A stretch of DNA of 64,000 nt from Magnetovibrio sp. (GTDB lineage: Bacteria; Pseudomonadota; Alphaproteobacteria; Rhodospirillales; Magnetovibrionaceae): contig NZ_DATCTF010000010.1 in NCBI RefSeq assembly GCF_036568125.1, positions 248,001 to 312,000 of the forward strand, written 5' to 3'. Both the position numbers and the translations under genes were made by a program. Below, in pieces: positions 43,823 to 51,525 of the stretch (within the stretch, counting starts at the first letter, position 1; the number at the start of each line of letters is the position of its first letter). A model generated the notes under the pieces. That model had not been told where the DNA came from and searched no databases. It saw only the letters and a program-made list of their open reading frames with translations.

Positions 43823-44202
43823 ATGCCCTCATGAGCCAATATGATTTTTTCACCGCGCAACTGCGTTTCGCGGCCACCAAAACCGAACGCGTCAGTTCAG
43901 AGATCGATGATATGATGCAGGTGCTGACGTCCATCGCGAAACAAATCGATGACCGTGAAATGTTCGTAGTGGATGCTCGCAACGTTCGTTTGGGTGCACG
44001 CGCCCTCGCCGGAGTCGCAGGTTTTTTGCAACAACACATCCTGCCTGAAGTCGTCGCGGCAAAAAATAATGTCGGTGAACGACAAGTTCGGTGGACGATC
44101 GAAACAGCTATGTCATTGATGGCGACGATGATGACGCATGCGGAAATGACACACGATAAGGATCCGATCGAACTGACGTTGCCGGACGTGCCAAGGTCTT
44201 AA
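43819..44202 (+). CDS. 127-aa helical protein of unknown function
   Basis: No recognised domain. All-helical, soluble, rich in Met in the second half (SLMATMMTHAEMTHDKD). GTG 43819 overlaps the stop of the preceding membrane-coil gene (GTGA); an internal ATG at 43831 is possible. The two genes form a coupled pair ended by a terminator. Confidence 0.7.
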   Translation: MNALMSQYDFFTAQLRFAATKTERVSSEIDDMMQVLTSIAKQIDDREMFVVDARNVRLGARALAGVAGFLQQHILPEVVAAKNNVGERQVRWTIETAMSLMATMMTHAEMTHDKDPIELTLPDVPRS

Positions 44203-44237
44203 ATATAATCTGATCACATATATTGAACTGTTTGAAA

Positions 44238-44271
44238 AACACCCCGGTTCGCATCCGCGGGCCGGGGTGTT
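44238..44271. terminator. Bidirectional terminator
   Basis: 10-bp stem AACACCCCGG / CCGGGGTGTT, followed by TATTTGT on the plus strand and A-rich sequence on the left. It lies between two convergent genes. Confidence 0.8.
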
Positions 44272-44280
44272 ATTTGTGCT

Positions 44281-44526
44281 TCAACGGTTGTCCGGTTGCG
44301 AGCGAACGATGCGCAAGCCGAACGACGTGATGCGATACGGACCGCCCTGTTTGGAGGCGATCAATTTGCGGTATCTCATACGCTGAAACAGTCGAAGAGA
44401 GAGCATTCCATAGCCATAGCCCTCACGTGTTATGCAGGATAACTCTTTGTTATTGCGATTGTATTTTATACATCCGCCTTGGGCGAGCAGGTGCAGAATG
44501 CGCTGCTCGGCGCGTGATATATCCAT
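44281..44526 (-). CDS. YjhX/UPF0386 family protein
   Basis: 81 aa. Matches the YjhX pattern along its length: MDISRAEQRILHLLAQGG at the start, ITREGYGYGMLSLRLFQRM in the middle, and GGPYRITSFGLRIVRSQPDNR, in shortened form, at the end. E. coli YjhX has been described as a toxin, but most family members are uncharacterised. ATG 44526 gives the family's usual length; the frame is open to 44565. No antitoxin-like neighbour on the same strand. Confidence 0.85.
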   Translation of the reverse strand: MDISRAEQRILHLLAQGGCIKYNRNNKELSCITREGYGYGMLSLRLFQRMRYRKLIASKQGGPYRITSFGLRIVRSQPDNR

Positions 44527-44967
44527 GAGATTGTGGTCCGAGACTAAGCGGCGCGTGCGCCGCAAAATGCACGTGAAATCATGCTCCGCACGATCAATGC
44601 GCAGTCGCGCACGGTGCGGGCTTGACGGTTGAGAAGACCGTTTTTTGATTTGTTCGCGGAAGATGTCTGACGCTTCCGCTTAACGTGCAAGCTCTGACAT
44701 AAAGCCTCGGTTGATGTGATGTGTATTTATAACATCTCAAATGCGATCGGATCAATGTAAGACATCACGATACATTGGAAGCTGTTTATTTATGTGTGAC
44801 GGTGCTCACGTCTATCTCTTCACAAATCATCAATAATTCAGCTATACCTTCTAAATCTGCTCGTAACTGTTTCGTTGCGAGCAAGCATGTCTTACTATTG
44901 GTGGAGACACGTCGCACATTCGTGGCGTATCGTGGGGATCGATCGGAACCAGGGGAGTAACTCAATT
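44527..44967. other. 441-base non-coding region between YjhX and the H1-like gene
   Basis: No convincing coding frame. AT-rich toward the right. It contains a short hairpin GCGGAAG/CTTCCGC at 44656-44679 and a stronger one at 44859-44882. The promoter of the H1-like gene must lie here; no clear consensus boxes were identified. Confidence 0.5.
44859..44882 (+). promoter_or_regulatory. Hairpin in the leader of the H1-like gene
   Basis: GCTCGTAAC / GTTGCGAGC with a 6-base loop (one T-G pair), 85 bases before the ATG. There is no U-run, so it is not an obvious terminator. Possible leader RNA structure or operator. Confidence 0.3.
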
Positions 44968-45585
44968 ATGGCGAACCCGTCACTTACTGACGTTAAGGGC
45001 ATTGGCCCGGCTGCTGCGGCAGCACTGAAAGCTAAACGTATTACCGTCGCAAAAATCGCAACCATGACTCCGGAAAAACTTTCCGAGACTCCGGGTATCG
45101 GTTTGGTGTCGGCAAAGAACATCATCGCAGCCGCAAGTGCTGCGCTCAAAGGCGGCGCAGCACCCGCAGCGAAAGCTCCGGCTAAGAAGGCTCCGGCCAA
45201 AAAGGCTCCGGCTAAGAAAGCTCCGGCTAAGAAAGCTCCGGCTGCGAAGAAGGCACCTGCTAAGAAAGCTCCGGCAGCAAAGAAGGCGCCTGCCAAGAAA
45301 GCTCCCGCAGCGAAAGCTCCGGCGAAGAAAGCACCTGCGAAGAAAGCCCCAGCCAAGAAAGCTCCGGCTGCTAAGAAGGCTCCGGCTAAGAAAGCGCCTG
45401 CGAAGAAGGCTCCGGCTGCAAAAGCACCTGCCAAGAAAGCTCCTGCGGCTAAGAAAGCTCCGGCTGCGAAGAAGGCACCTGCGAAGAAGGCTCCTGCTAA
45501 GAAGGCCCCGGCCAAGAAAGCTCCGGCTGCCAAGAAAGCACCTGCTCGGAAAGCTCCGGCACGCAAGGCCCCTGCTAAGAAGTAA
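44968..45585 (+). CDS. Histone H1-like HhH protein with KAPAKK tail
   Basis: 205 aa. Residues 1-60 form a helix-hairpin-helix pair (LTDVKGIGPAAAAALKAK and LSETPGIGLVSAKNIIAA), the fold that binds DNA non-specifically. Residues ~66-205 are almost only Lys, Ala and Pro in the repeated pattern KAPAKKAPA(A), very basic and disordered, like eukaryotic H1 tails and bacterial Hc/AlgP/PhaF-type nucleoid proteins. Start ATG 44968 has AGGGGAG upstream; the frame is open from 44875. Likely an abundant nucleoid-associated protein with its own strong terminator. Confidence 0.88.
   Translation: MANPSLTDVKGIGPAAAAALKAKRITVAKIATMTPEKLSETPGIGLVSAKNIIAAASAALKGGAAPAAKAPAKKAPAKKAPAKKAPAKKAPAAKKAPAKKAPAAKKAPAKKAPAAKAPAKKAPAKKAPAKKAPAAKKAPAKKAPAKKAPAAKAPAKKAPAAKKAPAAKKAPAKKAPAKKAPAKKAPAAKKAPARKAPARKAPAKK
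45166..45582 (+). repeat. Low-complexity Lys-Ala-Pro codon repeat
   Basis: Degenerate tandem units of about 12-15 bases (GCTCCGGCTAAGAAG type) encoding KAPAKK. Codons vary between units, so the repeat is kept at the protein level; slippage-prone. Confidence 0.85.
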
Positions 45586-45601
45586 GGGGCGCTCGACACA
45601 T

Positions 45602-45636
45602 AAAAGCCGTCCAAGTTATAGGCTTGGGCGGCTTTT
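45602..45636 (+). terminator. Terminator of the H1-like gene
   Basis: 14-bp stem AAAAGCCGTCCAAG / CTTGGGCGGCTTTT (one G-T pair) followed by TT. 17 bases after the stop. Confidence 0.88.
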
Positions 45637-45660
45637 TTGCGTTTTGCCATTGGTCCATGT

Positions 45661-46095
45661 TTAAGGCGTGTCGTTGTTGTCGTTCTGCGATACTGGGACG
45701 GCCTGGGCGATGCGACTGGGCTTGCTGATCACATAGACGGCGCCAAACGCGATGAATGCCACGGCGGCGGCAATGGCCAGGGGCGGTGCGCCGCTGAACA
45801 CCGTCACATAGATCAGACTGATGAGCATGCCGCCAAGCGCCGCGAGCTTGGCATGCACGGGGATAACCCGTTCACGGTCCCACTGTTGTAACGCCGGGCC
45901 GAATTTTTCGTGGGTGTAAAGCCATGTGTGCAAGTTGCGCGAACTGTTGGCGAAGGCCCACAAAGCCATGATCATAAATACGGTCGTCGGCATCACCGGC
46001 AAGAACGCACCGACCACGCCAAGGCAGAAGAACAACCAACCGAGACCGAGAAAGAGCACGCGCTTGCATGTCGGTGGTGGTGGGGCCGATTGCAT
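45661..46095 (-). CDS. YbaN family (DUF454) membrane protein
   Basis: 144 aa, inner-membrane protein. Family signature LGWLFFCLGVVGAFLPVMPTTVFMIMALWAFANSS, in shortened form, followed by two more hydrophobic segments near the C-terminus (LAALGGMLISLIYVTVF, AIAAAVAFIAFGAVYVI). Function unknown. ATG 46095 has GGGAA ~8 bases upstream; ATG 46119 is possible. Confidence 0.88.
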   Translation of the reverse strand: MQSAPPPPTCKRVLFLGLGWLFFCLGVVGAFLPVMPTTVFMIMALWAFANSSRNLHTWLYTHEKFGPALQQWDRERVIPVHAKLAALGGMLISLIYVTVFSGAPPLAIAAAVAFIAFGAVYVISKPSRIAQAVPVSQNDNNDTP

Positions 46096-46279
46096 ATGGT
46101 GTATTCCCGCTTTTCTCATCCGTGATGAAAACTCAACGCCGTCCACGTTAAAAGCTCGGGTGCTGTGCGGCGTCATCAGACGTTATACAAATACGATGTG
46201 GCGATCGGGCGGTCTTGCATTGATAATGCCCGACGCATTGCCCACATATTCTAGCGGATTTTATGACTTAGGAGTACCC

Positions 46280-46747
46280 TTGAACGTGCAATCTTGCGAT
46301 GACTGTCCCGGCTCCGTGAAATGTACCAGCGTGCATCTGCATCCCATCTTGGTGCGGGTGTTCGACCTTTATGTGAGTGGCGTGCGCGACAAATTCGACA
46401 TTTTGTTTTCGCTCAACGATGACGATGAGGAGGCGCTTGAGCTGTGCGACGCCCAAGTGTCACGCGATTGTTGGACCAAGGCTGCGTTGCTGGCGATCGC
46501 CGAGGTCGTTGGACGTATTGGTGTCGAGGGAAGCGCGGATGAGGAACTCGAAGAACGCCTTTACGACGCCATTCGCACCGCCCGCGATGCGTTCCAACGG
46601 TTCCCCTGGCATCTGGAAGAATTGGTTGAACAGGCCCCGGCACTTTATGGCCTGATTCAAGAGCAATGTCCGTCACCGGAACTGTGCGACCGCGTATCCA
46701 AACGGGCGTTTTTGAAAGCGTGCAAGGACATCGTTTACGCCCGTTGA
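46280..46747 (+). CDS. 155-aa cysteine-containing protein, unknown
   Basis: Not recognised. The open frame begins at 45926 but overlaps the divergent YbaN gene. The best translation signal is AGGAG 5 bases before TTG 46280; GTG 46286 is the alternative. The N-terminus has a cysteine cluster (SCDDCPGSVKC) that could bind a metal, with further Cys later (LCDAQVSRDC, CPSPELCDRV). Acidic, soluble and helical. The M20 gene follows 50 bases after the stop. Confidence 0.65.
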   Translation: MNVQSCDDCPGSVKCTSVHLHPILVRVFDLYVSGVRDKFDILFSLNDDDEEALELCDAQVSRDCWTKAALLAIAEVVGRIGVEGSADEELEERLYDAIRTARDAFQRFPWHLEELVEQAPALYGLIQEQCPSPELCDRVSKRAFLKACKDIVYAR

Positions 46748-46797
46748 AGTTTGCCAACGGTGATATATCATCGCTCCACCCCTTGGGAGTGAAAAGC

Positions 46798-47985
46798 ATG
46801 ATCCACGGCCAACTCCAGAACCTGAACTTGATCCCCGCCATTGCCGCCATGGTCGACGAAATGACGGCTTGGCGGCGCGATTTGCACGCCCACCCGGAAA
46901 CGGCTTACGAAGAAAATCGAACCGCTGCCATCGTCGCGGAGAAACTCAGGGCGTTCGGCCTCGAAGTGCATACCGGTTTGGCGAGAACAGGCGTGGTCGG
47001 CGTTTTGCGAAACGGTGACGGACCGTCGGTAGGCTTGCGGGCGGATATGGATGCCTTGAACATCGTTGAGCAAACGGGGCTGCCGTATGCTTCCACATAC
47101 CCGGGCAAGATGCATGCCTGCGGCCATGATGGGCATACGACGATGCTGTTGGGTGCGGCCAAGCATTTGGCCGCCACGCGCGCATGCAAGGGCACGGTGG
47201 TGTTCATCTTTCAGCCTGCCGAAGAAGATGACGGCGGCGCGCAGGAAATGGTCGCCGATGGTTTGTTCGAAAAGTTTCCCGTCGATGCGGTTTACGGTCT
47301 GCACAACTGGCCGGGCATGGATCTGGGAACGATCGCGGTCAAGGCCGGTCCGATCATGGCGGCGTACGATTCCTTCGAAGCCGAAATCATCGGCCATGGC
47401 GCCCATGGCGGCATGCCGCATTTGGGTGTCGATCCCGTGGTGGCGGCGGCTCAGGTGATCAGTGCCTGGCAAAGTATCGTCAGCCGCAACATCGATCCGT
47501 ATGATTCCGCAGTCATCTCCGTGACGCAGGTGAACGCCGGCGATACCTTTAACGTCATACCGGATGCGGTGCGTCTGAAAGGCGCGATCCGGTCGTTTAG
47601 TGCCGACGTGCGCGATCGTGTGTGGGACCGCATGGAGGGACTCGCCCAGGGCATTTGCACAGGGTTCGGTGCGCGGTTTGTGTGGGCGCTGCACAGCAGC
47701 TATCCCGCGACCATCAACACCGATACCGAAGCCGGATTGGCGGCCTTGGCGGCGGCGGAAGTGGTCGGCGCGCACAATGTCAACCATCACCCCGCGCCGA
47801 GCATGGGGGCCGAGGATTTCGCCTATATGCTCAACGAGCGCCCCGGCTGCTACGTATGGCTGGGTAATGGTCCTGGCACCGGCGGATGCATGCTGCACAA
47901 CCCCAAATACGACTTCAATGACGAAGCGCTGGCCATCGGGGCGAGCTATTGGGTGCGATTGGTGGAAAACCTGCTTCCGGTTTAA
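46798..47985 (+). CDS. M20-family amidohydrolase (hippurate hydrolase-like)
   Basis: 395 aa, metal-dependent hydrolase of N-acyl amino acids or similar amides. Starts with DLHAHPETAYEENRTA. The metal-binding motif is MHACGHDGHTTMLLG and the catalytic-Glu region is FQPAEEDDGGAQEM. The dimerisation domain has GHGAHGGMPHLGVDPV, and the last ligand His lies in the GAEDFAYM region. ATG 46798 with GGGAG upstream; the frame is open farther, overlapping the previous gene. No signal peptide, so cytosolic. Confidence 0.93.
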   Translation: MIHGQLQNLNLIPAIAAMVDEMTAWRRDLHAHPETAYEENRTAAIVAEKLRAFGLEVHTGLARTGVVGVLRNGDGPSVGLRADMDALNIVEQTGLPYASTYPGKMHACGHDGHTTMLLGAAKHLAATRACKGTVVFIFQPAEEDDGGAQEMVADGLFEKFPVDAVYGLHNWPGMDLGTIAVKAGPIMAAYDSFEAEIIGHGAHGGMPHLGVDPVVAAAQVISAWQSIVSRNIDPYDSAVISVTQVNAGDTFNVIPDAVRLKGAIRSFSADVRDRVWDRMEGLAQGICTGFGARFVWALHSSYPATINTDTEAGLAALAAAEVVGAHNVNHHPAPSMGAEDFAYMLNERPGCYVWLGNGPGTGGCMLHNPKYDFNDEALAIGASYWVRLVENLLPV

Positions 47986-47991
47986 GCGGGC

Positions 47992-48933
47992 CTAAAAAAC
48001 CGGTTCAATGGTCTCGACATTGAAAATGGTGACCATCTCTGAGTGGACTTCAATTTCTCGTTCGACCGCTTGTCCCTGGAGAATTTGAACGGCCAGTTGA
48101 GCGCCTTCTTTGCCACTGGTGGGGTAGGTGAAGGTCGCGTTCTGTTCTCCTGCGCGGATGGCTTCACGAGCCTCGGGAATGTAGTCGATGCCGACAATCA
48201 GTTTGCTTTTGGGGTCGATATTCGCGGCTTTTAGCGCTAAGCGCGCACCGGTTGCCATGCTGTCGCTTTGCGCATAGATGGCGTCGAACGACAACCCCTC
48301 GTCGAGAACGGTCTCGACCACCTTGATGGCTTCCGATCGCAAATAATTCGCAGGCCTCACCGCGACCACTTTGATGTTTTGGTATTTGGCGATTTCATCC
48401 AAAAAACCTTCCGTGCGTTTGATTGCGGTGCTGGCAGTGGGGACGCCTTGCAGAACCAAGATCTTCCCGGCGCCGTTCAACTGCTCCGCCATGTATGTCG
48501 CCGCACGGCGTGCAATCTTATCGTCGTTGGGTGAGACGAAGGTGGTGTAATCGTTTGTGAGGATACGTCGTGTCAACAGCACCACGGGGATGCCCTGGGC
48601 ACGCACGTTTGCGATCACGGGCGTCATGGCTGCCGTGTCCCGCGGGCTGACGATCAAAAGATCGATGCCGCGATCTATCATGTCTTCGATGTCTTGAATG
48701 TTCTTGGCGGTGTCGCCTTGGGCATCGGAATGCACGAACGTGTAGCCTGGGTGCATGCGTAGTTCAGCCTCGACTGCCATAACTTGAGCGCGCCGCCAAT
48801 CATTGGCCATGTTGTCTTGGGGAAAGCCGACGATAAATGTTTTGTCCTGGGCCAAGGCCCAATTCATTGGCACACCAAAGGCGAACAACAGAACGAGTGC
48901 AATCAGGACGAAATCTTTCAATTTGATCGTCAT
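47992..48933 (-). CDS. Sugar-type periplasmic binding protein, kinase-linked
   Basis: 313 aa, type I periplasmic-binding fold (Peripla_BP_4). The signal peptide is residues ~8-28 (FVLIALVLLFAFGVPMNWALAQ). The ribose/galactose-binder pattern is DMIDRGIDLLIVSPRDTAAMTPVIANVRAQGIPVV, in shortened form, plus YAQSDSMATGARLALKA and GIDYIPEAREAIRAG. No ABC ATPase or permease is present. It lies 100 bases downstream of a sensor kinase on the same strand, so it may deliver a ligand signal to that kinase, as LuxP does for LuxQ. ATG 48933 has GGAG upstream. Confidence 0.9.
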   Translation of the reverse strand: MTIKLKDFVLIALVLLFAFGVPMNWALAQDKTFIVGFPQDNMANDWRRAQVMAVEAELRMHPGYTFVHSDAQGDTAKNIQDIEDMIDRGIDLLIVSPRDTAAMTPVIANVRAQGIPVVLLTRRILTNDYTTFVSPNDDKIARRAATYMAEQLNGAGKILVLQGVPTASTAIKRTEGFLDEIAKYQNIKVVAVRPANYLRSEAIKVVETVLDEGLSFDAIYAQSDSMATGARLALKAANIDPKSKLIVGIDYIPEAREAIRAGEQNATFTYPTSGKEGAQLAVQILQGQAVEREIEVHSEMVTIFNVETIEPVF

Positions 48934-49033
48934 GCATGAGCTCCATGGAAGAAATTGATGTCTGAAAATGTAATGCAAAGGTCGTGCCTTGCATATTGCC
49001 AATACCGATTAGATTGCAATTGTAAAATATATG

Positions 49034-51367
49034 TCAACTATGGGTATTTTCTGTCTGGGGTGAAATTTCGTTCCAGGCCGGTATGCTGAATTTAAACGTG
49101 GTGCCGTGGTTGGGGGCCGGGGCGCAGATGCTTTCAAAAGAAATGTTGCCGTCGTGCATTTCGACGATAGCCTTGGTAATCGAAAGGCCAAGGCCTGTGC
49201 CGCCCTTTTGATCGGATCGGGTTTGCGTTTGATCAGCCTGTGCGAAGCGCTCGAAAACGTGTGGGCGGAAGTTTTCCGGAATGCCGGCGCCACGGTCGGA
49301 GACAGATATCGTAACGGCGCTGCCGGTGCGTCTCGCACGAATAAGGACCTTAGACTCAGTGGGCGAAAATTTAATCGCATTGGAGATTAGGTTCGCCATG
49401 ACCTGCGTGATGCGGCCCGGGTCAGCGTAAAGTTTAATGTTATCGACATCGCCTTCGACCGAAAGGGTGACCTTGTGGTTTTGAGCCAGCGTTTCGGTGA
49501 CGTCCATCGCGCTTTGGAAGACTTCGGCCACAGATACGGGTTTAAATGCGAACGTCATCGAGCCATTGGCGATTTTTTCGATGTCCAGCAAATCGTCGAT
49601 GAGCAGACCAAGCTTTTGGGCATTTTTGTCAGCGGTGGTGAGCATGGATTTCAACTGGTCGGGAAGCTCGCCCAGGACGCCGCCGACAGCCAGCCCCAAA
49701 GTGCCAGTGATGGACGTCAAAGGCGTGCGCAATTCATGACTGACCGTGGAAATCAGATCGCTTTTGGCGCGTTCCAGCAAATAGCGTTCGGTGATGTCTT
49801 GAACAGTGGCGCTGAGACGCGTGGCGACGGCGCCATCATATTGAATTTCACCGTGGTGCAGGACGTAACGCTCATTGCCGTTGGGCTGAACGATGCGATG
49901 TTCCATCTTAAAGCCGCTGCCGGTTTCGACCGCTGCATCAATGCGATGTTTGAGGCTGTCGGCGTCATCGGGGTGCACGCTCATCATTAAGGCTTCGAAG
50001 GTCGTGGACATGGTTTCGGGATGACGGTCCAAAATGAAATGAAGTTCGTCCGACAAGCTGATGACGTCTGATTGTAGGTCCCATTCCCAGTTGCCGATGT
50101 GAGCAATGCGCTGAGCGTTTTTGAGACTGGCTTGGCTTTCAATGAGGGACTTCTCACGTGCCAACACGGCGGCCGACATCTCTTGAAACGCGGAGGCCAG
50201 TTTGCCGAACTCATCCGCGCTTGTGAGGCCCTCCATGGCGCGGTGCTGGCCACGCCGCAAATTGTCAGCGCTCTCGACCAGATTTTCGATGGGATGTGTG
50301 ATGAAGCGGTTGAGAAAAAACACGCCCACGGGAATGAGCGTCAGGCCGGTGGCGAACAAGACCAAGAGGACGGTGTTGCGAAAAGCGTTCAAGGTACTTT
50401 GCAAGGTGTCTTTGCGTTGAGTGAAAACGAAATAGAACGGTGGTCCCTTGCGTTTTTCCATGCGCACGGTGCCGACGTACAGGTTTTGTGTTGAAAACCA
50501 GATATGCGCGGTGCTGTGGTCCGGGGCGGGATTACCGTTGAGAACCATACGCGGCACATTATGGGCAATGATCATTGCGTCCAGTTCGTTCATTTCGACG
50601 CTTGGGTCATGATGTTCGGGAAACAAGATGCGTAAATTCATGCCCGTTGCGCGCGATAATGACCGGCTGAACGTGTCGCCTAAAGCCCGGCCGACAATGA
50701 TCGCGCCGACTTGCTGAATCTGCCCGGTGGGACGTTTGCGCTCCATAGGGCGTGCCGTGCTGATCAGCAGACTGTTGTTTGTGGTGTGGTAAATTTGCGC
50801 ATGTAACGACGGCGTGCGGTCCAGAGGGCTCAATTGGCGCATTACGGCGGCCATGTAGGCGTCATCCGTGGCGGTAAAGCCGCCTTGCGCATTTTGCACA
50901 AAGGGCACCATCTTTCCGTCTTGAAAGCTGACATAACCGGCGCCGTTTCCGCCCGCCGTGGGTGATAAATAAAATGCGGCCAGAACGCCCTTGGTATCGA
51001 ACAAGGCGAGGGTGTCCATGCCCGTGGCGGTGGCGTGTTGCGCCAGTTCCAAGGCAATTTTGCTTTTTTCAATATCGAAGACGCTGGGTTGATAATTGTC
51101 GATGTCTTGGTAGCTGTTGATCATGCTCATCGATGAAATCAAATCGCCGCGCGCGGACAGGGTTTGCGAACTCTGATCGACCTGTTGGGCCTGCAGTTCA
51201 AGATCTTGGTGCAAAATATTGATGGCGTTGGAGACGGCCGAGCGGGCCTCTTCTTGGTGTAGTGCGCCGATTTGATACTCAAACAGCATCGCCATGACGG
51301 ACAGGGTCAAAACGATTGACCCCAGCCAGATTAAGAGAAGCTTATGTTTGACTTTCAGCTTCAGCAT
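49034..51367 (-). CDS. Sensor histidine kinase with Cache-type periplasmic domain and PAS
   Basis: 777 aa. TM1 ~9-28 (LLLIWLGSIVLTLSVMAML) and a ~270-residue periplasmic region resembling a double Cache sensor (ALFDTKGVLAAFYL, VGAIIVGRAL). TM2 (TVLLVLFATGLTLIPVGVFFL), HAMP, a PAS domain with PAC end (HIGNWEWDLQSDVISLSDEL, VQDITERYL) and HisKA with SHELRTPLTSITG follow. HATPase_c has NLISNAIKF, VSDRGAGIP and GGTGLGLSI. No receiver domain. Partner regulator not adjacent. Divergent from the FecR protein at 51526. Confidence 0.94.
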   Translation of the reverse strand: MLKLKVKHKLLLIWLGSIVLTLSVMAMLFEYQIGALHQEEARSAVSNAINILHQDLELQAQQVDQSSQTLSARGDLISSMSMINSYQDIDNYQPSVFDIEKSKIALELAQHATATGMDTLALFDTKGVLAAFYLSPTAGGNGAGYVSFQDGKMVPFVQNAQGGFTATDDAYMAAVMRQLSPLDRTPSLHAQIYHTTNNSLLISTARPMERKRPTGQIQQVGAIIVGRALGDTFSRSLSRATGMNLRILFPEHHDPSVEMNELDAMIIAHNVPRMVLNGNPAPDHSTAHIWFSTQNLYVGTVRMEKRKGPPFYFVFTQRKDTLQSTLNAFRNTVLLVLFATGLTLIPVGVFFLNRFITHPIENLVESADNLRRGQHRAMEGLTSADEFGKLASAFQEMSAAVLAREKSLIESQASLKNAQRIAHIGNWEWDLQSDVISLSDELHFILDRHPETMSTTFEALMMSVHPDDADSLKHRIDAAVETGSGFKMEHRIVQPNGNERYVLHHGEIQYDGAVATRLSATVQDITERYLLERAKSDLISTVSHELRTPLTSITGTLGLAVGGVLGELPDQLKSMLTTADKNAQKLGLLIDDLLDIEKIANGSMTFAFKPVSVAEVFQSAMDVTETLAQNHKVTLSVEGDVDNIKLYADPGRITQVMANLISNAIKFSPTESKVLIRARRTGSAVTISVSDRGAGIPENFRPHVFERFAQADQTQTRSDQKGGTGLGLSITKAIVEMHDGNISFESICAPAPNHGTTFKFSIPAWNEISPQTENTHS

Positions 51368-51525
51368 GGACCGCGCCAGCCTTATTAGATAAAGGGCATA
51401 ATTTTCAAAACTATAGCGGCTTATCGATTGCGAGGGTAGCCGTCACATTTCAGAGTAGGGATTAAAACGCTGCTGTTGGGCGTTGTCTTTGCGCTTGCCT
51501 ATAATAATGTGCCCGGAAATCAGAC

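Noticed and set aside
44895-45650. Antisense frame rich in Ala, Gly, Phe and Leu opposite the H1-like gene (looks like a membrane protein)
   Set aside because: It is the mirror image of the KAPAKK codon repeat; the hydrophobic pattern is a by-product and there is no ribosome site.
47992-51367. Calling the binding protein/kinase pair luxP-luxQ and inferring quorum sensing
   Set aside because: Only architecture is similar. Ligand-binding residues and signal synthase are not seen, and the families are broad.
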